Positions 26,143-34,141 of a DNA stretch of 64,000 nucleotides are shown here, in pieces. How positions within the stretch are numbered: position 1 is the first letter of the stretch; every line of letters begins with the position of its first letter. The stretch is from Kluyvera sp040932435 (lineage in GTDB: Bacteria; Pseudomonadota; Gammaproteobacteria; Enterobacterales; Enterobacteriaceae). The position numbers and the translations under genes were made by a program. The stretch is from assembly GCF_040932435.1 (NCBI RefSeq), contig NZ_JBFQGA010000001.1, positions 186,001-250,000 on the forward strand. The letters run 5' to 3'. Below the pieces are notes generated by a model that saw only the letters and a list, made by a program, of their open reading frames with translations, was not told the DNA's origin and did no database searches.

Positions 26143-26916
26143 TCAACCAATCCCCATCGCCTGTAATGCCACTAGGCTCAATCCCATCACCGACATTCCG
26201 CATAGCACGCCGTAGCTTGGGTTGTTGTTAGGATCGATCTCTTTTGCCAGCGGCATCAATTCATCTACCGACAGGGCAACCATAATTCCGGCCACGGCCG
26301 CCATGATCGACGCCATCAGTATTGGCGACACCATGCTGCCGAGAATGGCCCAGGCCAGCACGCCGCCGAGGATTTCCGCCATCCCTGAGATCCCGGCCCA
26401 GAATACCGCCTTACGCTTTGAACCTGTCGCCGCGTATACCGGCCCGGCGACAGCCAAGCCTTCAGGGATATTGTGCAACGCCACGGCGAGCGCGATACCA
26501 AACCCCAGTTCGAGATTGTTGCTGGCGGTGACGAAGGTAGCGATACCTTCTGGGAAGTTGTGCAAGCTGATGCCGAGCGTGAGCAGCACGGCCGTGCGTC
26601 GGATATTACGCGGCAGAGGCGGGTTGGTTTTCTGCATCAAATCTTGCGGATGGGCGTGCGGTAGCGCACGATCGAGCGCGAAGTAACCGAGCAACCCGAC
26701 CACAAACATGCCGTAACCTAACACCGGTGACATGCCTTCAGTGCCCAACGCTGCAGGCAGCATTTCCATCAGCGAGATAAGCAGCATGATCCCGGCGGCG
26801 AAGCCGAGAGAAAACGCCAGCACCCGGTTTGACGGCTTTTGGCCAATGACGCCGAGAATGGCGCCAATAAATGTGGCAGCTCCTGCCAGTAATGTCAGAA
26901 TCAGCGGTACCGACAT
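26143..26916 (-). CDS. zupT: ZIP-family divalent metal transporter ZupT
   Basis: Inner-membrane protein of 257 aa with eight predicted helices, as E. coli ZupT. It takes up zinc and also iron, manganese and cobalt. Helices IV and V hold the metal-site motifs LHNFPEGIATFVTA (about 118-131) and ALHNIPEGLAVAGPV (about 146-160). The cytosolic loop PHAHPQDLMQ is short. AAGGAGTAAGCG precedes the ATG. A strong Fur box lies just upstream. Divergent from ygiD. Confidence 0.96.
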   Translation of the reverse strand: MSVPLILTLLAGAATFIGAILGVIGQKPSNRVLAFSLGFAAGIMLLISLMEMLPAALGTEGMSPVLGYGMFVVGLLGYFALDRALPHAHPQDLMQKTNPPLPRNIRRTAVLLTLGISLHNFPEGIATFVTASNNLELGFGIALAVALHNIPEGLAVAGPVYAATGSKRKAVFWAGISGMAEILGGVLAWAILGSMVSPILMASIMAAVAGIMVALSVDELMPLAKEIDPNNNPSYGVLCGMSVMGLSLVALQAMGIG

Positions 26917-26930
26917 CGCTTACTCCTTAT

Positions 26931-26949
26931 GATAATGATTATCATTCAT
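26931..26949 (-). promoter_or_regulatory. Fur box directly upstream of zupT
   Basis: GATAATGATTATCATTCAT matches the 19-bp Fur consensus GATAATGATAATCATTATC at 15 positions. It ends 15 bases before the zupT ATG, so it overlaps the transcription start or ribosome-site region. It is 162 bases from the divergent ygiD start. Confidence 0.75.
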
Positions 26950-27110
26950 AATATTGAAATTCGTGATGGCTGGCGAGAGGCGACAGCATTCTTTACCTCA
27001 TCCTTACATTCAAATTTTCTGAAGATCATCATCATGCTTATCTGAGTTTATCCTCACGGAAAACAGGTTAATGTGGTGTTATTCAATTATGCCTCTGAAA
27101 GGATAACATC

Positions 27111-27899
27111 ATGTCTCGTAACCGAATGCCAGCACTGTTTTTAGGTCACGGTAGCCCGATGAACGTACTGGAAGATAACCTCTATACCCGTACTTGGCAG
27201 CACCTCGGTGAGACATTGCCTCGTCCGAAAGCGATTGTCGTCGTTTCCGCGCACTGGTTCACCCGTGGCACGGGCGTGACGGCGATGGAAACGCCAAAAA
27301 CGATCCACGATTTCGGCGGTTTCCCGCAGGCATTGTACGACACGCATTACCCGGCTCCAGGCTCGCCTGAGTTAGCGCAAAAACTGGTTGAGCTACTGTC
27401 ACCGGTTCCCGTCGCGCTGGATACGGAAGCTTGGGGTTTCGACCACGGGTCATGGGGCGTGCTGATTAAGATGTACCCGAACGCCGATATTCCGATGGTG
27501 CAGTTGAGTATTGATAGTACCAAACCAGCGGCATGGCATCTTGAGATGGGGAAAAAGCTGGCCAGCCTGCGCGATGAAGGCATTATGCTGGTGGCGAGTG
27601 GCAACGTGGTACATAACCTGCGTACCGCGAAATGGCACGGTGATTCCTCACCTTATCCGTGGGCGACGTCATTTAACGACTATGTTAAAGCGAATCTGAA
27701 ATGGACAGGGCCGGTTGAACAGCATCCGTTGGTGAACTATCTAGCGCATGAAGGCGGCTCGCTCTCGAACCCAACGGCGGAGCACTTCCTGCCGCTGCTG
27801 TATGTCTTAGGCGCGTGGGATGGAGAAGAACCCATCACGATCCCGGTGGACGGTATCGAAATGGGCTCCTTAAGCATGCTATCGGTACTGATAGGCTAG
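27111..27899 (+). CDS. ygiD: 4,5-DOPA extradiol dioxygenase family protein
   Basis: Protein of 262 aa of the LigB-type extradiol ring-cleavage family. Zinc or iron ligands are seen in FLGHGSPMNVLE (His about 14), VVVSAHWFTRG (His about 47) and VASGNVVHNLR (His about 168). E. coli YgiD can cleave L-DOPA to the betalamic acid precursor in vitro; its natural substrate is not known. GAAAGGATAACATC precedes the ATG. The E. coli entry has about 9 more N-terminal residues from an upstream start. Confidence 0.93.
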   Translation: MSRNRMPALFLGHGSPMNVLEDNLYTRTWQHLGETLPRPKAIVVVSAHWFTRGTGVTAMETPKTIHDFGGFPQALYDTHYPAPGSPELAQKLVELLSPVPVALDTEAWGFDHGSWGVLIKMYPNADIPMVQLSIDSTKPAAWHLEMGKKLASLRDEGIMLVASGNVVHNLRTAKWHGDSSPYPWATSFNDYVKANLKWTGPVEQHPLVNYLAHEGGSLSNPTAEHFLPLLYVLGAWDGEEPITIPVDGIEMGSLSMLSVLIG

Positions 27900-27902
27900 C
27901 GA

Positions 27903-29063
27903 TTACTCAACGAAAATGTGGGGATAGAAACGTGACAGATCCTGAGTGATCAGCGCTCTGTCCTCACGAATACCAATCCCAGCGGGCTGATCGTTGATAA
28001 GCCAGCTGCCGATCAGCATGTAGCTATCGCCAAACTTCGGCAACTGATAGAACTGTTGCACGATCATTCCTTCTTCGCCGTACGGACCTTCCACCTGTTC
28101 AATGGTTTTACCGTTTTCGACGATCGAGATATTTGCCCCCTCGCGGGAGAAGATCGGTTTCACCACGAATTTATCCATCGGTGGGTGTGCGTCTTCGGCA
28201 AAGTAGGCTGGGAGCAGGTTCGGGTGATCCGGGAACATTTCCCACAGCATCGGCAGCAACGCTTTATTGGAGATGATGCTCTTCCACGCCGGCTCAAGCC
28301 AGCGAACGCCCGCGTCTTCGAGCTTGGTGGAGAACATCTCACGCAGCATGTATTCCCACGGATAAAGCTTGAACAGGTTGCCAATAACCTGATCCTGGAG
28401 ATCGGTAAACTGCCCCTTTTCGCCCAGCCCAATTTCATCGATATAGAGGAACTCGGTCGCGACTTCCGCTTCTGCCGCACAGTCCTGCAAATATTGCACC
28501 GTACCGCGATCTTCCACGGTATCTTGGCAGCAGGTCATATGCAGCAGTTGGAAACCGTGCTGCTCGCGCAGCTCGACAAAGCGCTCAATTAGCTTTTCCT
28601 GCAGGCTGTTGAACTGGTCGCTGCCTTCCGGCAGGTTGCCAGCGTTAAGCTGATCTTCCAGCCAAATCCACTGGAAGAACGCTGCTTCGTACAGCGAGGT
28701 TGGCGTATCGGCGTTGTTCTCCAGCAGCTTCGGCTCACCGGTGCCGTCCCACGCCAGATCGAGGCGGGAATAGAGCGACGGCTGGTTCGTCTGCCATGAC
28801 TGGCGAACAAAGCCCCAGGTATGCTTTGGAATGCGGAATTTCGCCATCAGCTCATCGCTGGCGATAACGCGGTCAACCACTTTCAGGCACAGCTGGTGCA
28901 ATTCGGCGGTGACGTCTTCCAGCTTTTCCACTTGAGCGAGCGTCAGCTTGTAATAGGCTTCTTCGCTCCAGTACGGCTCGCCGTACATGGTGTGAAAGTT
29001 AAAGCCGTATTCGGTTGCTTTTTCACGCCAGTCCGGGCGTTCAACAATACTGACTCTTTCCAT
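27903..29063 (-). CDS. ygiC: ATP-grasp enzyme, glutathionylspermidine synthase-like (YgiC)
   Basis: Protein of 386 aa with the glutathionylspermidine-synthase ATP-grasp fold: YSRLDLAWDGTGEPKLLENNADTP cut by a gap-free core (about 95-118), EMFPDHPNLLPAYF, VVKPIFSREGANISIV (ATP lysine, about 315-330) and GIREDRALIT at the C-terminus. It lacks the amidase domain of E. coli Gss and is presumed to form an amide bond between unknown partners. ygiB ends 5 bases upstream, so the two form an operon. The stop is only 3 bases from convergent ygiD. Confidence 0.9.
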   Translation of the reverse strand: MERVSIVERPDWREKATEYGFNFHTMYGEPYWSEEAYYKLTLAQVEKLEDVTAELHQLCLKVVDRVIASDELMAKFRIPKHTWGFVRQSWQTNQPSLYSRLDLAWDGTGEPKLLENNADTPTSLYEAAFFQWIWLEDQLNAGNLPEGSDQFNSLQEKLIERFVELREQHGFQLLHMTCCQDTVEDRGTVQYLQDCAAEAEVATEFLYIDEIGLGEKGQFTDLQDQVIGNLFKLYPWEYMLREMFSTKLEDAGVRWLEPAWKSIISNKALLPMLWEMFPDHPNLLPAYFAEDAHPPMDKFVVKPIFSREGANISIVENGKTIEQVEGPYGEEGMIVQQFYQLPKFGDSYMLIGSWLINDQPAGIGIREDRALITQDLSRFYPHIFVE

Positions 29064-29068
29064 GATAA

Positions 29069-29752
29069 TCAGCCGCCCATCGAACGGGAGGTGGTGCCCG
29101 TTGCGCTACGTTGCATGGTGGACTGTTTTGCCACGGACTCACCAAAGCCACCGCGGGTGACGGTGTTGGTGGTTGCCGGTTTTGGTGCCATCGCCGTTTT
29201 CGGTACGTTCATTGAACGACCCGGCTGCGCTGCACCGTAGTTTTTGCCGCCCGCATCGGTGTACTTACCGTACGCTGGGCTTGATGGGTTCTTCGACGTG
29301 AACACCGGCTGCTGTTGATAGCCGCCCATGCCGCCGCTCATCATACGGCCCATCATGTAACCTGCCATCAGCGGCATCCAGAAACTACCGCTGCTCTGAT
29401 TCTGCGCCTGAGCCTGGCCTTCGCCAGTCGGTGCCATACCTGCTTGTGCAGGTGCTTGCTGGCACTGGCCTTCACCGAATTCAGCGATACAGTCTTCACG
29501 GCTAGCGTATTTCGGAGCGGTGCGCTCGGCTTCTTTCAGGGCGTTGTTGTAGGTCGTTGTACATTCCGCGCTTTTGCTCGGATTGGCGGCAGAGCAGTCG
29601 TCTGCGTTCTGATACAGCGTTACGGTTTCGTCGCTTTTCTCACAGCCCGCCAGCATGAATACTGCGGTAACGGCGAGTGCGACCGGCGTTAAGTGGCGCG
29701 CGCCCCAGCTTTTACGAAATGCGGCGTGCGAAATATTGTTTGTCCGTTTCAT
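29069..29752 (-). CDS. ygiB: DUF1190 lipoprotein-like protein YgiB
   Basis: Protein of 227 aa, close to E. coli YgiB (223). The N-terminus is basic, then TPVALAVTAVFMLAGC fits a lipobox with Cys near residue 37. The rest is low-complexity, rich in Gln, Ala, Ser and Gly (FWMPLMAGYMMGRMMSGGMG, MNVPKTAMAPKP, GFGESVAKQSTMQRSATG). I take the ATG at 29752, matching E. coli; an upstream ATG at 29788 has no family support. Function unknown, coupled to ygiC and near tolC as in E. coli. Confidence 0.9.
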   Translation of the reverse strand: MKRTNNISHAAFRKSWGARHLTPVALAVTAVFMLAGCEKSDETVTLYQNADDCSAANPSKSAECTTTYNNALKEAERTAPKYASREDCIAEFGEGQCQQAPAQAGMAPTGEGQAQAQNQSSGSFWMPLMAGYMMGRMMSGGMGGYQQQPVFTSKNPSSPAYGKYTDAGGKNYGAAQPGRSMNVPKTAMAPKPATTNTVTRGGFGESVAKQSTMQRSATGTTSRSMGG

Positions 29753-29884
29753 TTTAATCTTCCTGGACCCAGTAGAGTGGTATTGCAATAGCGCTCAGGA
29801 TAGTGGATGAGTGGTTGAAAATGAAGCGAAGAAGGGGATAAAGCGGGGGATCTTTACGTTGCCTTACGTTGAGAGGGGCTAAAT

Positions 29885-29915
29885 AAAAAAGGCTCGCATA
29901 ATGCGAGCCTTTATT
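29885..29915 (-). terminator. Terminator of tolC
   Basis: Stem GGCTCGC / GCGAGCC (29891-29897 with 29903-29909), loop ATAAT. The minus strand continues TTTTTTATTT. Confidence 0.88.
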
Positions 29916-29930
29916 TACGCTAAATCAGAG

Positions 29931-31361
29931 TTAGCGAATACGTGCTTTGCTGGTTGCCGCCGAGGTGTAACCATCAGCCGCAGCGTCCTGCTGAGCATTT
30001 TCCGGCGCGACGGTGGCGTTAGAGGTTGAAACCGGTTTACCCAGCGTATTGTTCAGCGCCAGCAGATCCTGCTCGTTGAGCGTGCCGAGCGCAGATTTGA
30101 TATTAAGCTGGTTAATCAGGTAGTTATAACGCGCGCTGGAAAGCTGCTGTTTTGCGTTATACAGCGTGGTGGTTGCATCCAATACGTCAACGATAGTACG
30201 CGTACCCACGGAGTAACCCGCTTCCATCGCGTCCAAAGAACTCTGCGCAGAAACCACTGCCTGTTTGTAGGCGTTGATGCTGCTGATAGAGGCATTGACG
30301 TTGTTAAAGGAAGAACGGACGGTCTGCACCACAGAACGGTGTGCGCTTTCCAGTTGTTCGCTGGCGCCCACGAAGTTGTACTGTGCTTGTTTGACCTGCG
30401 AGTTAACCATCCCGCCCTGATACAGCGGCAGGGAGAAGCTCAGGCCAATTTTGTTCTGGCCGGCATCGTTGTCGTTGTAGTTGGAACCGTTAGTTTTGGA
30501 ACCGCTGTAGGAAGTGTTAGACACCCCGGTGGAAGCGGTTAAATCCAGCGTCGGCAGGTGACCATCTTGTGCCAAACGAATTTGCTCACGCGCCAGATCC
30601 TGGCTCAGGCGAGCCTGCAACAGGGCCAGGTTGCGGTTTTCTGCTTCTTTCAGCAGCGAATTTACGCCCTGAGGTTTGTCGGTTTTAAAACCGTCAACGT
30701 TCAGAGAAGCCAGCTCTGGATAGTAGTTACCGGTGACCTGACGCAGCGCTTCAACGGCGTTGTCGAGGTTGTTACGCGCGGTGACTTCGTTCGCAAGGAC
30801 GGTATCGTACTGTGAACGGGCGTTCTGCACGTCGGTGATAGCGACGAGGCCAACGTTAAAGCGCTGGGTCGTTTGATCCAATTGGCGGTAAATGGCCTGC
30901 TTCTGTGCTTCGGTGTAGGAGAGCGAGTCGATGGCGCTCAGAACGTTGAAGTACGCGGTGGCAGTATTGAGGATCAGCGTCTGCTGGTCGGTCTGATACG
31001 TGACGTCTTGGATGCCCGCAGATTTTTCCTGCAAAGTCAGAGCACGCCATTTAGACATATCAAACAGGCTCTGCGTTAACTGCAGTGAGCCGCTGGTCAC
31101 GTTAGAGTTCACGCCGTTGCTGTCGCGGAAACCATTGGTATAGGTATAATCAGCACCCAAGCCTAACTGCGGTAACAGAGGGCTGCGCGCTTCGTTGATC
31201 TTCTCGAATGCGGCATCACGATCTGCGGCAGATTTACGGAGATCCGGGTTGCTGGTCCGTGCCTGCTGATAGACCTGTAACAGATTCTCTGCCTGGCTCA
31301 TTGCACTGAAACCCGTAAGGCTCAGACCAATAAGAATAGGGAGCAATTTCTTCATTTGCAT
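29931..31361 (-). CDS. tolC: outer membrane channel TolC
   Basis: Trimeric outer-membrane/periplasmic tunnel used by AcrAB-type efflux pumps and type I secretion. Signal peptide ends SQA-EN. Two structural repeats are visible: GLVAITDVQNARSQYDTVLA and GYSVGTRTIVDVLDATTTLY, the paired helical barrels. The C-terminus (AADGYTSAATSKARIR) is shorter than E. coli and lacks the NGHNPFRN tail. Start: AAGGA is followed by three in-frame ATG (31367, 31361, 31355) created by a duplicated CAAATG; the middle one has the best 6-base spacing, so I choose it (476 aa). E. coli has only two of these ATG. Confidence 0.96.
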   Translation of the reverse strand: MQMKKLLPILIGLSLTGFSAMSQAENLLQVYQQARTSNPDLRKSAADRDAAFEKINEARSPLLPQLGLGADYTYTNGFRDSNGVNSNVTSGSLQLTQSLFDMSKWRALTLQEKSAGIQDVTYQTDQQTLILNTATAYFNVLSAIDSLSYTEAQKQAIYRQLDQTTQRFNVGLVAITDVQNARSQYDTVLANEVTARNNLDNAVEALRQVTGNYYPELASLNVDGFKTDKPQGVNSLLKEAENRNLALLQARLSQDLAREQIRLAQDGHLPTLDLTASTGVSNTSYSGSKTNGSNYNDNDAGQNKIGLSFSLPLYQGGMVNSQVKQAQYNFVGASEQLESAHRSVVQTVRSSFNNVNASISSINAYKQAVVSAQSSLDAMEAGYSVGTRTIVDVLDATTTLYNAKQQLSSARYNYLINQLNIKSALGTLNEQDLLALNNTLGKPVSTSNATVAPENAQQDAAADGYTSAATSKARIR

Positions 31362-31419
31362 TTGCATTCCTTGTTGTGAAGCTTAGCGCTGATCTAATTC
31401 ACAGAAAAAATATTCACCG

Positions 31420-31425
31420 ATTGTA
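31420..31425 (-). promoter_or_regulatory. Extended -10 promoter of tolC
   Basis: Minus strand TGGTACAAT: a -10 TACAAT with the TGN extension. The -35 region has no good hexamer and overlaps the marbox at 31446-31465, as expected for an activator-dependent promoter. Confidence 0.55.
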
Positions 31426-31445
31426 CCAGAGTCTGTCACGTTAAA

Positions 31446-31465
31446 AAGTTGTCGTAATGTGCCAT
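31446..31465 (-). promoter_or_regulatory. marbox (MarA/SoxS/Rob site) upstream of tolC
   Basis: The minus strand ATGGCACATTACGACAACTT fits AYnGCACnnWnnRYYAAAYn with two mismatches and the full GCAC core. It is centred about 42 bases upstream of the start predicted from the extended -10 at 31420-31425. E. coli tolC is likewise activated by MarA, SoxS and Rob. Confidence 0.65.
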
Positions 31466-31565
31466 CTGGCGTTAATTTGCACCAATCTACCATAGAGTTG
31501 GTGAATCCTTAGAACCACCGACTTTAAATCCACAATTTCAACACAATTATTGCATAGGCCTGTCT

Positions 31566-32198
31566 ATGAAAAAAACAGTTAACCCTGTGGCAACGCTCTC
31601 GAAAAATGATGTAGAAATTATTGCACGAGAAACGGTATATCGCGGTTTTTTTTCGCTTGATGTGTATCGCTTTCGCCATCGCCTGTTCAATGGCGAGATG
31701 AGCGGTGAGGTCAGACGTGAAATTTTTGAGCGCGGTCACGCTGCAGTCTTGCTACCCTTTGACCCAGTGCGCGATGAAGTGGTGCTGATTGAACAGATTC
31801 GCATCGCCGCCTATGACACCAGTGAAACGCCCTACCTGCTGGAGATGGTCGCCGGCATGATAGAAGAAGGGGAAACCGTCGAGGACGTTGCGCGACGGGA
31901 GTCGCAGGAAGAGGCGGGGCTGGATGTGGGGCGCGTGAAACAGTGCCTTAGCTATCTGGCAAGTCCGGGTGGTACCAGCGAGCGTCTGACCATTATGGTC
32001 GGCGAAGTGGACGCGACAACGGCCAAAGGTATTCATGGCCTGGCAGATGAACACGAAGACATTCGGGTTCACGTGGTAAGCCGGGAGTTCGCTTATCAGT
32101 GTGTAGAGGATGGAAAAATTGACAACGCAGCGTCTGTCATCGCTTTGCAATGGCTGCAGCTGCATTATCAGGACTTACGAAAAGAGTGGACCAAATGA
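31566..32198 (+). CDS. nudF: ADP-ribose pyrophosphatase
   Basis: Nudix hydrolase of 210 aa that splits ADP-ribose to AMP and ribose 5-phosphate; also linked to ADP-glucose turnover. The Nudix box G-x5-E-x7-REUxEExGU is complete: GMIEEGETVEDVAR then RESQEEAGL (about 98-120). LASPGGTSERLTIMVGEV follows. Overlaps yqiB by ATGA, so the two are coupled. First gene of nudF-yqiB-cpdA-yqiA-parE. Confidence 0.97.
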   Translation: MKKTVNPVATLSKNDVEIIARETVYRGFFSLDVYRFRHRLFNGEMSGEVRREIFERGHAAVLLPFDPVRDEVVLIEQIRIAAYDTSETPYLLEMVAGMIEEGETVEDVARRESQEEAGLDVGRVKQCLSYLASPGGTSERLTIMVGEVDATTAKGIHGLADEHEDIRVHVVSREFAYQCVEDGKIDNAASVIALQWLQLHYQDLRKEWTK

Positions 32199-32620
32199 AG
32201 CGATATACACCTGACTTCCCAGAAATGATGCGCCTGTGCGAAACGAACTTCGCACAATTGCGTCGCTTACTGCCGCGCGTTGATGAAGCCGGCGAAACGG
32301 TGAGCTATCAGGTGTCCAATGCGCAATATCGCTTAACGATAGTCGAATCAACTCGTTACACTACGCTGGTTACGATTGAACAAACGCTGCCAGCGGTAAG
32401 CTATTGGAGCCTGCCGTCAATGACGGTTCGACTGTATCATGATGCGATGGTGGCTGAAGTGTGTTCAAGTCAGCAGATCTTTCGCTTCAAAGCGCGGTAT
32501 GATTATCCAAATAAAAAGTTGCATCAACGCGACGAAAAGCATCAAATTAATCAGTTTTTGGCTGATTGGCTGAGATTCTGTTTAGCACATGGAGCGATGG
32601 CGATTCCGGTTTGTACATAG
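32195..32620 (+). CDS. yqiB: DUF1249 family protein YqiB
   Basis: Protein of 141 aa, as E. coli YqiB (140). Starts MKRYTPDFPEMMRLCETNF; family segments YTTLVTIEQTLP, MTVRLYHDAMVAEVCSSQ and FRFKARYDYPNKKLHQRDEK. The ATG overlaps the nudF stop (ATGA). Function unknown; its place between nudF and cpdA, both nucleotide hydrolases, is conserved across the family. Confidence 0.94.
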   Translation: MKRYTPDFPEMMRLCETNFAQLRRLLPRVDEAGETVSYQVSNAQYRLTIVESTRYTTLVTIEQTLPAVSYWSLPSMTVRLYHDAMVAEVCSSQQIFRFKARYDYPNKKLHQRDEKHQINQFLADWLRFCLAHGAMAIPVCT

Positions 32621-32711
32621 CACCCTTCAGGCGTCATCAAAGACGCAGCGCGCGCGAAGTAGCCTGAGAGGATGATGTGTATATTTGCATCGTGAAACCT
32701 AAGGACACCAT

Positions 32712-33539
32712 TTGGAAAGCCTTTTAAACCTTCCTCTGGCTGGTGGGGCCAGTGTTAGGGTACTGCAAATTACTGACACTCACCTGTTTGCCCAGAAAGA
32801 TGAAACGCTGTTAGGGGTGAACACTTGGGAGAGCTATCACGCCGTCTTGCAGGCGATTCATGCCTCGGCGCGGGATATTGACCTAGTGGTCGCAACCGGC
32901 GATTTAGCACAGGATCACTCGTCCGCGGCCTATCAGCATTTTGCTGATGGCATCGCGAGTTTTTCTGCACCCTGCGTTTGGCTACCGGGCAATCATGATT
33001 TTCAGCCTTCAATGTACAGCACGCTGCAAGATGCTGGAATTTCCCCGGCGAAGCGCGTGCTGGTGGGCGAACGCTGGCAGATTTTGTTGCTGGACAGCCA
33101 GGTATTCGGCGTGCCTCACGGTGAACTGAGCGAGTTTCAGCTGGAGTGGCTGGAGAAACGTCTGGCCGAGGCGCCTGAGCGCCATACTCTCCTGCTTTTA
33201 CACCATCATCCGCTCCCGTCAGGTTGTAGCTGGTTGGATCAGCACAGTTTGCGCAATGCCGGGGCGCTGGACGGCGTGTTGGCGCGTTATCCGCGCGTGA
33301 AAAACCTGCTGTGTGGTCACATTCACCAAGAGCTGGACGTTGACTGGAATGGTCGGCGTATCATGGCGACTCCGTCGACCTGCGTGCAGTTTAAACCGCA
33401 TTGCTCGAACTTTACTCTGGATACCGTCTCCCCAGGGTGGCGCTGGCTGGAACTGCATGATGATGGTTCCCTGACCACCGAAGTCTGCCGTCTGGCCGGG
33501 GTGGAATTCCATCCTGATACCGCATCTGAAGGCTATTGA
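32712..33539 (+). CDS. cpdA: 3',5'-cyclic-AMP phosphodiesterase
   Basis: Protein of 275 aa, identical in length to E. coli CpdA. Calcineurin-like metallophosphoesterase with the full metal set: QITDTHLF (about 20-27), ATGDLAQD (about 62-69), LPGNHDFQP (about 93-101), LHHHPLPSG (about 163-171), CGHIHQEL (about 202-209). It breaks down cAMP and thereby lowers CRP activity. Starts with TTG at 32712 as in E. coli, with AAGGA 6 bases upstream. The stop overlaps yqiA (TGATG). Confidence 0.97.
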   Translation: MESLLNLPLAGGASVRVLQITDTHLFAQKDETLLGVNTWESYHAVLQAIHASARDIDLVVATGDLAQDHSSAAYQHFADGIASFSAPCVWLPGNHDFQPSMYSTLQDAGISPAKRVLVGERWQILLLDSQVFGVPHGELSEFQLEWLEKRLAEAPERHTLLLLHHHPLPSGCSWLDQHSLRNAGALDGVLARYPRVKNLLCGHIHQELDVDWNGRRIMATPSTCVQFKPHCSNFTLDTVSPGWRWLELHDDGSLTTEVCRLAGVEFHPDTASEGY

Positions 33540-34114
33540 TGTCAACGCTTCTCTATCTGCATGGATTCAACAGCTCCCCGTGGTCGGCGAAGGCTACCGC
33601 GCTTAAGCAATGGCTGGCGGAGCATTATCCCGATGTGAACATGCTGATCCCTCAATTGCCGGCATATCCTGCTCAGGCGGCCGAGCTGCTTGAGGCGCTG
33701 GTGCTGAAAAACGGCGGTGCGCCGCTCGGCATTGTTGGGTCGTCTTTGGGCGGTTATTACGCCACTTGGCTGTCGCAGTGTTTCATGCTGCCTGCGGTGG
33801 TGGTGAACCCGGCTGTCAGGCCGTTTGAACTGCTGGTGAATTTCCTTGGCCCGAACGAGAATCCCTACACCGGGCAGCAATATGTGCTAGAGTCTCGCCA
33901 TATTTACGATCTTAAAGTGATGCAAATTGACCCGCTTGAAGCGCCGGATCTTATCTGGTTGCTACAGCAAACCGGTGATGAAGTTCTTGATTATCGCCAG
34001 GCCGTGGACTATTTCACCTCCTGCCGACAAACGGTCGAGGAGGGCGGTAATCACGCATTTACCGGCTTTGAAGATCACTTCACACAGATTATCGATTTTC
34101 TGGGGTTGCATTAA
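33539..34114 (+). CDS. yqiA: esterase YqiA (UPF0227)
   Basis: Alpha/beta hydrolase of 191 aa. LLYLHGFNSSPWSAKA at the N-terminus, nucleophile elbow GSSLGGYYATWLS (about 68-80), Asp in QTGDEVLDY and His in GGNHAFTGFEDH complete the triad. E. coli YqiA has palmitoyl-CoA and p-nitrophenyl ester activity. Its ATG overlaps the cpdA stop; parE follows after 27 bases. Confidence 0.95.
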   Translation: MSTLLYLHGFNSSPWSAKATALKQWLAEHYPDVNMLIPQLPAYPAQAAELLEALVLKNGGAPLGIVGSSLGGYYATWLSQCFMLPAVVVNPAVRPFELLVNFLGPNENPYTGQQYVLESRHIYDLKVMQIDPLEAPDLIWLLQQTGDEVLDYRQAVDYFTSCRQTVEEGGNHAFTGFEDHFTQIIDFLGLH

Positions 34115-34141
34115 GCAGCGCCAACTACCTACGAATAGATC

